Positions 1-13,759 of a stretch of DNA of 64,000 nt are shown one piece after another. The translations under genes and the position numbers were made by a program. The DNA is taken from positions 434,001 through 498,000 of the forward strand of contig MU400525.1 in assembly GCA_022578965.1 (NCBI GenBank). The letters run 5' to 3'. The number at the start of each line of letters is the position of its first letter. Positions within the stretch are counted from its first letter, which is position 1. Below the pieces are notes generated by a model. The model saw only the letters and a list, made by a program, of their open reading frames with translations, was not told the DNA's origin and did not search any database. The DNA comes from Xylaria sp. FL1777 (Eukaryota; Ascomycota; Sordariomycetes; Xylariales; Xylariaceae).

Positions 1-3000
1 GCCTAACTCAAGGGTATAGTTCGGGGGCACAGACACTAGAGGAGGTGATAACCTAGAGAACCCAAGACCGATACCATGATTTATGCGTATCCGTGAAACG
101 AATCAACCGATTTATAACTGTGAAGGCTGGGGGTAGTGTCGGTACAGACAACATGCAGGTCGGTCGTTCTACCCGAGCAGCTTTTACTTCTCAATGACAA
201 AAACTTGATGAGAAGCCAGATTCAACCATTATTACATCGATACGCATGTTAGTGATTCACTTGGTGTTGAAGTGAGAGATTCACATCAAATAAAGAAGAT
301 ATTTCAGTTGGCGAATGCTAAGAAGTTGTGACGGTTCCAGAAAATCTATGATCTAGAAATCTATTAACAATTCCCCAGAGAGAGTACTTGGACTTGTACA
401 AAGTGAAGTAAAAAGTAGTTCCAAATGCATCCTAAACTCTCTCCTTATATTTATATATCAGTATGTCATTCCAAAGCCCTGCTATAACTGCCCCAGCCAC
501 CTGGAGTGTTTCAACAGGTTCCTTGGTGTATCCAGTGTGTCGTTGGTTGTTTATAGGAGTTCGTCGTGCTAGCTATGAGACAGAAGTTCTACATCTTTCT
601 AGCTACTGTCAACCCAATTGCTAGACGATATTTTACAAAATCGTAGCGTGATTTACTGGCGATGGTAGGCTTAGCTGGGTTAGCTGAAGACACGGAGGAC
701 GCTGGGGAGGACGGCTACTCTGGAGCGGGTAGATCTATGATAGTTTCTTGAGCAACTCCCTGGGCATTGGCGAGTTCTTCTATTTATGCTCAAGGGCATC
801 AATCAAGCAGCAACGTACGAGGGAACGAACTCTTCACACTGGTATTGGGAATCTGGGTAGGTTTTTTGTCGAAGGATCATATTCAGCGTCACTGTTCGCA
901 TCGCTCATCTCAAGCTATCTCAAATCCAATGTTATATAACAACCCGGAACTACGTAATTATAATACCCATTTGACCATCTAACTGTGAGAATTACCACAC
1001 ATTTCCCACATCACACGTTGCACTGAAACTCCAAGAAATCGATTTACATATTCCGCATTAGCCCTACTAGTATGAGACGTTGGGAATGTATCTATTGCTG
1101 TGTGCTATAGCTATTATTCCCACAACCCTAGCTCACATTCGTGCCATATCATAAAAGAACATAGTAAACTGTAGCAGATATCTCGATAGTATTTAGTTAC
1201 AGGCTTCTTGCACAACAATGCATACTTGCAATAAAAATTATTATAGCTATCCTAGTAATCTAGTTCTCCATTCCGGTACAAACAAGCAGGGGAAAGATCC
1301 GGGGAGGAGACCTACTTCGTAGGGTGGCTATCAAAAGTTATCCTGCTGGCAAAATATCACACCATAATTTAGCCTACCCTTAAAATTCCCGACACTCATA
1401 GCGTGCGCAGAACGATCGAGGAAATCTCGTTCAAACGATGATAGATAGGAAAATCTCCTTTCTTGTAAGTTGGACAAACATTATATGAAACTTGTGAGCT
1501 TTGGGTGATCAGTTCTGAGGACAATTTTATTCCTATTACTTAACCTGCGCTCTAGGTTGTGCGTATATAGACTGGGCCTGAATGTGTGCTTCTCACGATG
1601 ATTGTACGCGCAGACGAATCAATATCCTCAAATACGAAAGGAAGCCCCCTAATTTTAGAGCTAACTCCACGTACTCTGTCTATTGTTTTAGAAATATGCT
1701 GGTTAACGACAAATTTTAACCTGTATGTTGAGCCTGAATAGCATACTCTATCAAGAAGGTCTCTACACCATGGCCTAAGAAGGCGTCTGTCCAATCGCCA
1801 AAGACCACAATCCTCATCCCGACTCTGACAATTAGCACGCCTTCTCCCTCGTGACAAGAGATGAGCCGTCATATCCTAGTTGATCTCCTGTTATGTATTG
1901 AACGAGAGACACTAAAACTACCCAAAAACGATGATTGCGCTGGGGCGTTCTCATGATACGGTAGATGTGCCGTCAGCTGTGGCCGGAGCACCTTATTGAC
2001 ACCCATTGCTGTCGCCATCATTCTTACACGTCCATTTCGGCCATGTCACCAGTCCTCCCCACCATATCTGAATGGACGCTGGTCTCCTCTATGGGAAGAC
2101 TTCTTGTAAGCTCGATATCTTCATGCTAACTGGTGAGAGGATGACATCTATTTATTTTTCACGCTCTCGACAAAGATGTCTTACGGGGAGGGAAGACGAT
2201 ATCCGCGTGTTATTTCTCCTACGTGGACGTTGGCCTTTTCCGCTGCCGCGGTATGAAAGGCTTCATCTCAATGTTTCTGGAAGACGTCTTCCTTATAGGC
2301 GGCCTCTTCACGAAACCTTCCTTTAAAGAAAGACCTTGTATTGTAGAAGTTTTCTTGGAGACGTTCTCTCGATCGACTTAGTCAGTAGAATCAATAACTT
2401 TCTAGAGTCTCTTCTTCCAGTAGGTCTACCGAGCAGGCCCCTTCGTTCCTCGGCATACTATAGTTTTGAGCATAGTTGCATGCTACTGCTACGCCGGGTC
2501 TTTGTAATCCGCACGGCTTAGCATAGGCATTTAAAGCAGTACTTAGTGTCTTAATAAGTTGTCGACAAGAAGGAAGCAGATGGTTTGCCATTTTTGTTCT
2601 TCGTGACACATTGTTTGTAGTGCACTAGAGTAGACAACACATCCATCAAAGACAGGATTAGGATACTAAATCAATAGCCTTAAACCTACAGCCGTTGTTT
2701 ATCACCCTACCTGTATATTAGACGCGGATAGTACGTCTAGCAACACAATTAACGAGGCTAAAGGTTTTACAGAGAGAGAGAGAGAGAGAGAAATATGGTT
2801 CTAGTGAGCTAAGTTGTTATTATAAAACCTAGGTATTCATAGATAGGCTCTATGGCTTCAGGGAATGATCACCATAAAGGTCGAACTCATGACCTTCACA
2901 CCGCCAATGTTAATTTTCATATTATGTTAGTATGATGAGTGTTGGAGGAAAGGGTCTTGAGAGATGTTATGCGTGGAGGTTTCAATGACTGGTTGCGACA

Positions 3001-6000
3001 AGATCTGACAGGTTTATAATGAGTGTGGAACTGATTATTGATGAGCGGAAGTCGTACCAACGGTTCATAGCGTTGCTGGTTAGAAAAGTGACCTCTCTCC
3101 ATCGAAATTACCTAGGCTGAGCGCTCACGCTCGGACAGATTACCAACGCAGGACTCATGCTACACGTAGATTCGGAACGTCTCACTCTAGTCGAGTAATT
3201 AGCCTACGCAGTAAGATCCTATTCTTACGTTTGTAAGCTGGCTAGTCCTCCACGATTGGCACTCCGATGTCCCCTGAAAATATCAGCTGGGGGGAACGGG
3301 ATGCGCGGAGAGCCACACGTCTTCCGAGTCCTTTACAGGACGTGACAAAAATATGTCTCACATTTGCCGGCATCTCCCCACTCCCCTAACCCCTGTACAT
3401 GTAGTATTCTCGTCGTTCGATTCATGTGACTAAAGGTAAAACATTTTGAGAGAGCTGTGGGTACCTACAGCTACTTATGCGTACAGCTATGCGTATGCAA
3501 CAACGATGTAGCCTGTCGGTGGTGCCTCTGTTGCTCACCGCATTGATCTATTGTGGCAGAATGTGTTGTTCTCTCCTACCGTCTTCTGGCATGATATTAA
3601 TTAAGACCAAGGTAAGAATTGGCCGAGATTTCCTGGTGGACAGATGTTTCATAGCATCACGGCTCATGATGTTGCCAGACAATCATGATAAAAGTAAAAA
3701 AAGAAAGTTGGTCCCCGGTGGTTCGCGGCCCGTCGGCCATCGAAGTTATTACCCCGAATTATGAGACATGGAACGTTATTTTTTTATGAGCCTATTAAAC
3801 TGTGACGATAAATGCTTTAATGACCAATCGTAAAATTTCCATCATATTGCAGGGAAGGGAAGAGAACTCATTATATAAGTAATTAAAAGAGTAAGGCTGA
3901 TTGACTCATTGCCGCGCTAGCCCCAGAACGCGGTTCGAAATCTCCGAGTGGTAATTTGTTGTTCCATGGTTTATGCCAGACGGATGATACCTAGCGTATT
4001 TTATCCTTTTTTTTTTTTTTTTTTGGCCCAGTACTGCTAGTATAAGATAAATTTTTAAGACTTATGCGTACGAAGGCAGGGCATAATTATTATCTAGTAC
4101 GTAAACCGTGATAATAATTTGCTTAGAATTTATTTTCCTAGCGTGACAACGAGGTTCCCGTACACTAGATAGTTTTTGACCTAGGATGAACAAAACCCTT
4201 CCTGTACACGGTGCGGAGCGTAACCTAGGTACCTATCTGGTCTCATTTAATATACTACCAAGAAAAATAAGTTCTTCTCGCGTGTACTGTAGCGAAAAGT
4301 AAAAAAAAAAAAAGGGCGTAGAATGGGGGTTTCTCCTTTTCTGTTACAACAACGATGAATCTTTGGTGTCGAGACTCGAAGACTTTGCATGGGCTACTCG
4401 TCTTCGCTGCAATACAGTATACTAGTGACTATACCTATACTTCGTAGTAGGTAGTTGAGAAACGATAGTGGTGCCATTCTCGGTCTACCGGCATCTAGGC
4501 ATGCTCAACCTCTTCTTTGCAGCGCCGTTGCTGACCCGCAAAGTTTCAAACGGGTAATGTGGCTGAAGCTCGATACCACAGAGACGTCTGAGCGTCAGTT
4601 CTATCATTCCAGTATGGAACGATGCGTACTGATAGAAGTCAAAGCGTGCAGGGCAACTGTATCATTTGGTTAATTCTTACTACACAACTGTGAACAGTGG
4701 CGATGATCCTGGTGAGCGTGAGAGTTTAGTTTGTTGCATTGTTTGAGATGTGATCCTTTGATATGCTGTGCCGGAAATCGTGGTCACCTGCCATACTACC
4801 GGTATCTATCCAAGATACTGTAGGCCCAGTATACATCTACGCTATCAGCCATGCTAGAAATGAGTGCACAGTATAATTGTGACAAGATCGAAAGCTCGGT
4901 ATACCAGTGTATGTAAGCTTGTTAAGCGGATATTGTAGACCCGGCTGGAAACATATGTAAAGTAATACAGGAATACAGGACGCTGTGCCACAGCCACGCA
5001 TATAACAAAGAAAAGCTCTCGTGTGGTGTGGTCCCCAATATTCGGGTGGGATAATTAGGCGCACGCTTGGCAAACGTCAACGATCAACATCTATCTGGGT
5101 CTACTGCGTAGGTAAGCTGATAGGTACGCCTCTTGTTTCAGCTCTCGTCTACATTAGTGTAGCTGTCAGCTCGCTAGTGTAGGTTAACATGGCAACACGT
5201 GTTAGCAGCACGTGGAATGTCCAGTTCCTGCATGATTCGGCACAAGGATCGAATGGCTCGTTCCAGAACAAGGTAACCCGAACTTCCTTGAGTTGTCAAT
5301 AGTCTCACGTGAGATTGTAAGTGTATGTACGTAGTAGTGTAGGGCTATTGTTACCCGACGGTTATCCTACTTATTCACGGAAATATCTTGGGGTGTCCGT
5401 CTACCCGGGCATAGGTATTACTTACTGTCTGGAAGCATCTAATATGATTCGCATGAATGTCTTACATAGACCGCACTTATACTAGTATACGCCCGGTTTC
5501 ATAATTCAGCCGGAGAATCACCACTGGCGCCGTTATGAATGCTCCGAACCTGTCGAATGCAAGACAATACATCTAACTTAGGTGAAGAGTAAACCCCGAG
5601 AAAGTGTTTAAATCCCGAAGGTACTAGTAACGATCAGTACTTCTCATACATACACATATAGTCCTGAAGCTATGTAGGGAGACACCATAGTACTAAATAT
5701 GAAGTTCTAACTTGCCCGAGACATCGGGGATTAGCCGGACCCGTGGAAGTTCGAGTACATGTATGCATGCAGGAGATAGCGACTATAGTGTGAATAACCG
5801 TTGAAGGATAACGTCGTATTCACATTCAGATAGGTATGTTAAGCATACGCTAGCAGTTGCTTCCTTCCTCGAGGCTGGCCCTTCTTCCTACTCGTCCATA
5901 ATGACATGAATGGTGATCCGTCATGGTTACCGCTATTCACACCCAGTTCAGCAGGCCTCAAATGAACACCAATTGAGAACTTGAACCCTAATACGTATGT

Positions 6001-7030
6001 CTAAAGGGATCACTTGCTATTTGATATAAATCACTATATCCATTCTTTTGGGCATATAGCCTTCCAGCGGCTGACTGCATAATGAGGATGAGCTGAATCA
6101 TTGGTCCAATGTAATGTAGGTAGCACAAATCCACAGTTGCATCACGCAGTGTAAGGGAGGTATTGTAGGCTGCCGTCGGTGAATACAGGAAAGCCATGTT
6201 TACGCCGTGTCCCAAAGCTCCGGGTACCCCCCGGCATATTGGTGAAGATCCACCTGCACTAACATGGTAAATTCCCGAAGGTCACGAGGTCATACAGTAC
6301 TGGAGCACGAGGTGTCATTAGGTTGACATGAATTCAAAATCTGTAGACTGCGCCATACTGAACTAATGGTACCAAAGGAACTTTTGCCACCTACACTTTT
6401 TTTCTTCTCCTTCTTTTTGGGCGGATTATCCTTCGGGTAAGGGGAGTAATCCTCAGCTCTCAGCTGTTATACCAGCTTCTAGCTAACTACTGTATTGATC
6501 TGCGTGGAGCTTGGAAAATCCATCTCACGCCATCGGAAGTCCATTGCGTTTTTACTATTGCGCAGCTAATACGAGAGACTTCAGCCTAGCACATCAATTC
6601 ACAACGAATACCGGACTCTCACCAGAGCTAGGTATACTAGTTTGGGTGAGAATTTCTGGCTCGCACTGAGTGGACCCTACTTGACAGGAGTAAGGTCCCT
6701 CATGTGCAATAGCTTCGGCAAGGCATAACGAATAGTGAAGTGTTAAGCGACGGTAATACTGAGTGCATAGTATCGCCCGGGTTAAAGAGGTAGCATGTGC
6801 AAGTCCGATCAATCTTTGAAGTCGGGAAAGCATTATACATACATACGCATGCACCATCATCTTCATACCATGGCGCCGGGTATTCTCGGCGTTTTGGTGC
6901 AGTAGACACTAGATAATGACAAGACAATGTCTTACCAACTGGTTGGATGAAGCTGATTTCGTTTGACTGGGGAAATGCTCGGAGGTTGTATTTGTGGCTT
7001 GCCAGCAAAGCATGTGGCGTGGCTGGTGTA
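1..7030. other. Gene-poor left flank, no supported gene
   Basis: I see no coding region here. All frames are broken by stops at short intervals, and none of the short frames shows a recognisable domain, a codon pattern or splice-linked partners. Base composition is intermediate, not like the extreme AT array at the right end. Small features are a GA dinucleotide run near 2770-2790, a poly-T run near 4007-4024 and an A run near 4302-4313. The stretch could be old, decayed repeat or intergenic sequence; nothing in it identifies a family. Confidence 0.6.
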
Positions 7031-7277
7031 CCGTATTTACCCTAAATAACCGTTGCCAAGATTGCTTGGCAACAGGGTACTGGCCATGAATAACCAAGCT
7101 TATCCCAGCCACCCTAAGCGTAATATAGCTAGATTAAAGGCTTAAAACTAATATTAGCTATTCGCTTATGCAAGTGATCTCTTAATATGGCAAAATCTTC
7201 GTCACATGACTAACTCTTCATGTATGCCAAGCAATCTTGGCAACGGTTCCCATTCAGTGTATTTAGGGTAAATACGG
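7031..7277. mobile_element. MITE-like element, 247 bp, TA target duplication
   Basis: The two ends are inverted copies. CCGTATTTACCCTAAATA at 7031-7048 reappears as its reverse complement at 7260-7277. A second inverted block, CCGTTGCCAAGATTGCTTGG, follows on both arms; on the right arm it is set off by about 12 extra bases. The block itself folds back (TTGCCAAG/CTTGGCAA). The element is flanked on both sides by TA (7029-7030 and 7278-7279), as expected for a Tc1/mariner or pogo-type cut-and-paste transposon. It has no coding capacity, so it would be a non-autonomous derivative. The terminal structure is seen directly; the superfamily is inferred from the TA duplication alone. Confidence 0.72.
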
Positions 7278-7281
7278 TACC

Positions 7282-9073
7282 TGTTAAACCAGGGTCTAAC
7301 AGGGAAATTAGACACCCGCATTGAGTAATTGGCTCGCTGCAATGCACTCGAGATGCCGATAGGAATGGATGTATTATCGTACGAAAGAGAACAACAATGT
7401 TCAGACCAAGAGCATGAGTCGCTCGTTCACACCGAGCGGGTTTTGCCGCCAGAACTGTACATTACTTATGACCATCCCCAGGAAGAAACTAGGTACCTAC
7501 CTTAGTACACGCTAATTTTATCAACTTATTTGTGCACTACCGCTCCTAATTTCCGATATGCTTGTACTTTTGCACAAGAGTACTGCGGTGCCTGATTGGG
7601 GACTTGCATGAATTATTGATATCCGGATTAGGAACACCATACGTCCAAATAACGCGACTCATTGGCTGGAACTAAAATGACCTTGCCGCTTTCGTCACAG
7701 CATACACGAGTATACGTACTACGTAGTACTCTGTACTCGCTATACGTACGCTACCGATTACATACAGTAGTGTGTACATGAAGCTGCCGGATGACTTACG
7801 CAGTGCCTAATGAATGTATGTGCTGTGCAGCAGGCGACCCAGCCAAAACCCGACAGCTCCGAAAATGACGAAAACGACGAGAATAGCAAACAGTCGCACA
7901 GCGTCATGCCGTCGAATAATAGCTGCCCGTTGCTTGTTGCGTCGCATTGCATTGCATTCGAACTCCTGTCTGGTGAATGCCATTCTTGCGGTGTGCAGAC
8001 ACTTATAACGATGACGAAAACCACCGTCTTCTCGAACCCGACCTGGGTTCCTAGAATAACGAGAGCACCTGTCACATTTCCGTCATCTACATTTACATCA
8101 TCTACCGTATGTTATCTCACCGTGACTCTGCCAAGCTCGAGTTCATCTTGAACCCGAGATTTTAGGTTTTCTTGGACGGCGACCTTCGAGAAACTCGACG
8201 TTAACCCCGACAAAAGACAACGCTGCTTTTGAGGTCTCACTAGCACTCGAGGATAAAGACAGAGACAGAGAGAGAAAGAAACCGAGAGACGGCGACAGAG
8301 TGCCTACGCATATGGAAAGATAAGCACACTGAAACAGGTTCCAACAAGACCCACACCATCATTTGTAACCTCGAGCAAGGCTCTTCCTGGTTCTAGGACT
8401 ACAGTAGTCTAACAATTAGTGGTTAGTCAATAAGACTAATCCTAGTCTTCAGCCAAGCTCAGGAACAGCGGCTTTGTTTTTCGCACTAGCTAAACCAGCT
8501 TGAACTACCGATACATAGTGGTAGCTAGTGCTGTACCAGCTTCGCTGCTGAACGATTAGAGTTCAGTTGAATCTAATGTGGGATAAATTTTCTGGGAAAA
8601 AGTAAGACGCAGTAAGCACGAAACACCATTTCCCACAATTTATCATCGCGATTTTTTTTTTCTTTTTTAACAATATACCTACGCAGTACAGTCAAAATCT
8701 CGGCACAGAGATACCTAGCATTCAGCAGAGCTGTCAGCCCTGGAATAGGATTGATTCCCCTGGGTGACTCTTCTGATAAGCGCTGACATCCCTTGCTACC
8801 CCTACCTCCAACTCTGCGTACAGTACCAACTCGTCACCTAATTACGGCGCTTCCGTTAGCCCCGTCCACGTAACACTATTGGCCAATTCGACTAAATCCG
8901 CTCATCTTTCTGAGCTGGTTCGTTCCTGGCGCTCTGTCTTAGCGGTTCGAGAGATCGTGACAATTGTTTCTATCTTGGGCAGTTCGAACTTGACACGGCG
9001 GTAAACTCGTCGCCCTTACATATAACAAATCTGCGGTTGTCCACGGCCTTGGGCTTGGGTCTCTCCATCCCTC
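7282..9073. other. Intergenic; weak coding-like patch at 7810-8151; gene promoter to the right
   Basis: A patch at 7810-8151 is open on both strands (113 codons +, 105 codons -). It has no recognisable domain and no convincing start context, so I do not call it a gene. From about 8240 the sequence has purine-rich (GACAGAGA-type) and then pyrimidine-rich stretches, as is common upstream of ascomycete genes. It probably holds the promoter and 5' leader of the gene starting at 9074. An A/T run lies near 8650-8668. Confidence 0.5.
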
Positions 9074-11225
9074 ATGGATCCAACTACCACCTTATTCACC
9101 TTCATGCTGTAAGTCTTCTCAAGGTTATCGGAATTGCCGTGTTTGTTCCTCTTTGATCAATCCTCGCGCTTAAGTCAACCCCTGTTGCTGTTATTAGTAG
9201 CATTTGCTCAAGTATTTATCCCTTGCTATCTTGTACTTATGAACATTGATATGTCTTGGACGGGGACAGGGGCGCATGTGTGAGACCTAGGCAAATTAAC
9301 CCGTATTTCTTGGCTGCTTCTTTTTCTTCTAGAACAAAATTGTTCGCCGAGAGCCACGTGAGGGTCAGATAGTGCGAGTTCCATACCCATGTCTCCCAGC
9401 TTTTCCCAGCTTTTCCTGACCCTGGCCACGTACCATATCGCTGCACTGTCGTGTGGTCGCTGGAACATTACGTACCCCCGTCTATTCGTGTGGCGCTGTT
9501 CTCTAAGCATGGATACGTGTACGATCACCAGGCTACAAGGTATCCGAAATTCGGGCTCTTCGCTGCCCTGTCCGGGGTACATCCTGTCATGTAGTACATA
9601 GTATATGTACCATGTTGTTGTATTTAGTAGATCATTCCCTCCATCCGTTTCGAGCCATCTGTCGATCTTTCCATTCAGCTATGCGACCAGGTAGATAAAA
9701 GCTGACGACTTCCCCAGACAAACTCACCCTTCGGTTTTGTCCGTTCAGCTGCTTGGATCTTGGGATAACTTTAGCATACGTCACAAAATGGAACGGGATT
9801 CTCGACGTGACCCTGGTGAATGGCGGGGATGCCACAACTTCGACAAGATCATCTCTGATGGCGATGTTCCCACAAGCTCGGAACGACGTGGTGGACTAAA
9901 AATGGGCCAAAGGTACTATTACTATGTAAGTATAACCCATAGCCCACACCTCCACCCTTTTCATTTTGCTTATAAGTCTCCAGTATGAAGTAGACGGCTC
10001 GATAGAGACTCACAATCCTTCCCTGCCTACGACAACGACCTGTCCCTTCCTTCCTGGTCAGACAGTCAACACACTCGACGTCCCGTTGGAGCGTCGGACA
10101 AGATTAAAAAGTGCTTCGATGAATTCTCTGCGCAATACTGACTACAAGACGATGGATCCTGTCGACAGATTTACAACACCTCGGCCAGCGCCAGTCCCAA
10201 GCAACCGGCGAGAATTCCACATTGCATCTGCTTCCTCTATTCTTCCTAAACGAGCTACACGTTCTGTTTCGCCTGCACCGAGCTGGTCTGGTACCGCGCG
10301 GCGGATTTTGGGGTTCAAATTACGCGATCGGGAAACTGAGCGAGGGCGTAAAACCGCCCTGAGCGAACTCGACGACGTGTTTGTTGAAGTGCACGACCCT
10401 TCCATCGAGCCTCGTAGTGTTACGCCGTCTGGTAGCGTACGGTCACGAGATATGTCGCCGGAGTCTTTGAGGAGGTTCTTGACTGACGATCTACCCACTG
10501 CCCCGGCACCCACGGAGCCGGCGGCTGGTATTTCGATCCCAGACGACATTAAGGAGGAAGAGATCGATGATGACGATAACTTTGCGAATACCGTGGTACC
10601 GGAAACCACCTCCTTTACGAACCTGTCGCCTCCTCCCTTTCAACGAGGAGGGCTATCAGCACCACCAGCCACCCACAGTAGAAACACAACTCCTCAAACG
10701 CTTGCGTCTCCAGCGTTTAACGCAGTGAGGAAATTAGCCATCAAGCAGCAGTCAAGCGTTGCCCCTCTCAAACTAGATATTCCACGATCTCATTCTACTC
10801 TATCCGTGGCCTCGTCAAGCTTAGCGTCTGTCGCTTCTCCTCATTCGAATATTTCGAGAGGCCTGAGTCAGTTTTCTTTCTTCGACGACTCCGATGACGA
10901 CGAAGACCTAGTCTCTAACGAAGGTGATCAGACTCTACCTGGTGATGTGAAGCAAGGCCGCAACCACGGAAAAAATGCTTCGAGGCTTGGAGCACCCATA
11001 ACGGGCTACAGCCTTCCTCGAGCATCCGCAGACAACCGCAAACACTTACATACAAACAATGCTTTCCAGCCCCTAGGTTCTCCGGCGCTGGTTACTCGGA
11101 ACGACACTGGCATACCCGTTGATACCAACAACCTCTTCACTCTCCCCAACGTCGACATTGGTCTCGACGATCTTGTTGACGACGTAAATTGGATGACCGA
11201 TGTCATTCGCCACAAGTCGCTCTAA
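9074..11225 (+). CDS. AMPK-type glycogen-binding (CBM48/E-set-like) domain protein, fungal
   Basis: Model: exons 9074-9108, 9718-9925 and 9984-11225, giving 494 residues. The short first exon (MDPTTTLFTFM) ends at a GTAAGT donor. Intron 1 is unusually long (609 nt) and ends with a GCTGAC branch site and CAG at 9715-9717. Intron 2 is 58 nt (GTAAGT to CAG). The joined N-terminus of about 115 residues has the look of the AMPK-beta-like glycogen-binding fold: QLLGSWDNFS, then MERDSRR, EWRGCHNF, a run of five tyrosines (RYYYYYEVDG) created exactly at the intron 2 junction, and THNPSLPTTTTCPFLPGQTV. The remaining ~380 residues are Ser/Pro-rich and low complexity with acidic patches (IKEEEIDDDD; DDSDDDED), so likely disordered. 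Related fungal proteins are conserved but uncharacterised; carbohydrate binding is inferred. The gene is convergent with STE11. Exon 1 is less certain than exons 2 and 3. Confidence 0.8.
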
Positions 11226-13759
11226 ATTCCCTTTGTCGCACCTCCACCACCACTACCACCATCGCCATCCTTGCTGGCGTATTCGTCCATCATGAATCAT
11301 CTTTACCTCTTACAAACGCTTTCTCTCTACACATATTAACGACCTGCTTTACATCCTCACGAGCGAGATCTATAGACGGGTTTTTCATCTAGAATATTTG
11401 GCTAGGTTGTTCTCGCGAACAGAAAAGACCAGTCACGGGGTTTCAGCATCATGGGGGAGTTTGAGCGTTGAAACATTTACAACCAATATCATCATCATCA
11501 TCATCATCATCATCACCACCACCATCACATTATTGGATCACTCTGATATTTTATAAGGGCACGAGAAATGGGCGGTTGGATGTCGACATTTTTCACAAAA
11601 AGGCCCAGAAAAAAAAGGATTTATTTTGTTTTTCTTTCTTCACTAGAGTTTATTGAATTTGGACCTTACCCTCACGGGCACGAAGCAGCGGCGTTAGGCT
11701 TGACGCATCCGGATAAAGCGAAGGTACATTGGACTCGGTATTCCTATGTGGCCTCATTTATGGTGGTCCTTGTAACAGCGGATGTAATCATAGTATCGCT
11801 GCTAAAGGCATGCCATACATACATACATACACGTACATGCCGGGGATGCCGAGAACGGCAAGATCTCTTTAGGATAGTTTTTTGCCATCTCGGCGCATGA
11901 GATGAGACGGCTGGGTTTTTGCTCAATGCGAACTACGCATAGGGACTGGCCTCGTACAATATACGGCATTTACCCCGTCTCAAATCCTTGAGCACACACT
12001 CTTCTTTTTTTTTCTTCCCTGCGATTCTATCTAAATTGTGCAGTGTGCATAAATCTTTTTCATCTTCCATCTTTCTATTTATAGCCTAGCCCTATTTCTA
12101 TTTAATGCTTATTTATTTTCCGAGTCGTCGGAGACTCCTAGTCTAGCACCTACACTAGAGACGATATCCGCTAACGGTTCGCAAAGCTAGCCGTTGGTGA
12201 GGATTAGTTAGTTAGTTAGTTTATTAATTAGTTGTGTCAATCCATCTTCGTATTCAGCCAACCCCTGGCTAGAGCATTGACGTTAGGTATTCCCAAGTGA
12301 GCGAGGGCTGTGTCACATTATTGCGAGGGGTGGACTATATGGACCATCCAGGTCTGAAACTGCGTCGGCCAGGTAGACACCCACATCACGTTTTGCGTCA
12401 GCTGATCTGGCTACGCTGATCGATCTCTGCTTTCCTCTTTGGTTTGTTGGATCTCCCCGTTCGGACTTGCTTAGTGTACTGAGAGAGGTTGAGTGTGGTA
12501 GATAAATAGGCTATAAAAGAGAAGCCGGGATTGAGTCTCGTGAAGGACTACTTACTTTCTTACACGCCTACATCCCTCTCTCAGTCTAGCTAGACCTAAC
12601 CTGCCTAGCAGGTACCCTTGCTGTCCAAGCTCTCTTAGTACGAGAGAATGTTAGAATGATACTATAATCGATGCATCGTAAAGCCTAAATAATCCAAATA
12701 TCTTCCCCATGTGAATGAGCTAGAAACTCCTGTCTATACACTCCTTCCTATCCTCAGGTCTTGCTATCTTCTCCTCTTTTTCTCTAGGCGGCGAAAGGCG
12801 GCGCGGTCGTAACCTACGACGTGAAAAGGAAGTTCTATACAGTCTCGACGCAGGATGAGAGCTTGATGTCGAATCATGTTGTCGTCGTGTACAGGTACTA
12901 GATTTCAAGAGGATGCATCCACACGCGCCCACAGATACATACAAACATATAGAAATAGAGAGAACAAACCTTAGTTTCATATATACCATCTTACTACGTA
13001 CATCTTACTAGAATCTTGCCACAGGAGGAGGCCAGGTCGTCACATAGTGTACACGCCAACCCAGCTACAATATCTCCCGTGCCGCACCCAGCCTCATTGG
13101 AGGGATCACACGTAAACAGGTAGACGGACAGCCCAGCATGATTAATCGGAGACACCGCTTCCCCCGGGATCATATCAGATAGGATATCTGCAAATCCATC
13201 GACAAGGCGAAGGCTTCCTGTACTGTTTATGAAACGCACTACTTGACTTACTCACCCACACGCTCACTCACACGCTCACTCACCTACATTCTCTAAGGCA
13301 CTCGAAAACGAGGGGTGAAGTCTCCGGCGGATCTGATAGTCTTATCTCACGTCACTCGGTAAATACTGAAAGGCAAAAAACATAATCGGAGATCTTATAC
13401 GAACAAATGCCCTTTAATTCGGAATGCTTCTTTGCTAATGCACATGGTATCAAACGTAGCTCATGTCTGCCTATGGATAGGCTCCTGTTCTAATGACTCT
13501 TGTGCCGGTGCCTGCCCCATTACTCACTACGGCCTACCAGAGAACAGAAAGAAAACCCCCATGGTCGTAGTAAAACATTCAGAGACCACGCCGGTCAAAC
13601 ATCATCATATATCAACGGTGGAGGTCGTGATACCTCATATAAAAATATGGTAAAACATTGGCAATCTATGACGCCCGTCGAGGGCGATAGCCAGTGCTTA
13701 GACTCGAAGCGGATTATAAGCAAGCGAGTCTAAACGTGAAGAATTTAGAACATCTTCTA
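11226..13759. other. Intergenic between convergent genes; ATC/CAC repeat and an orphan TATA box
   Basis: No supported gene is present. An ATC microsatellite running into CAC repeats lies at about 11489-11527. A canonical TATAAAA lies at 12512-12518 on the plus strand and is followed by a CT-rich stretch, as in an ascomycete core promoter, but no reading frame downstream can be supported. A short imperfect repeat (CACGCTCACTCA) occurs near 13259-13283. The left part should hold the 3' UTR of the glycogen-binding-domain gene. Confidence 0.55.

Noticed and set aside
8020..8060. TCGAACC-like box suggesting a tRNA
   Set aside because: No acceptor stem, D-arm or anticodon arm could be found at the right distance on either strand.
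7758..8151. Overlapping open frames on both strands (105 and 113 codons)
   Set aside because: No recognisable family on either strand and no start context or introns; both-strand openness suggests composition rather than coding.
12512..12518. Promoter of an unlisted gene (TATAAAA with CT-rich downstream stretch)
   Set aside because: No downstream reading frame or splice set supports a gene; kept only as an orphan motif in the intergenic entry.
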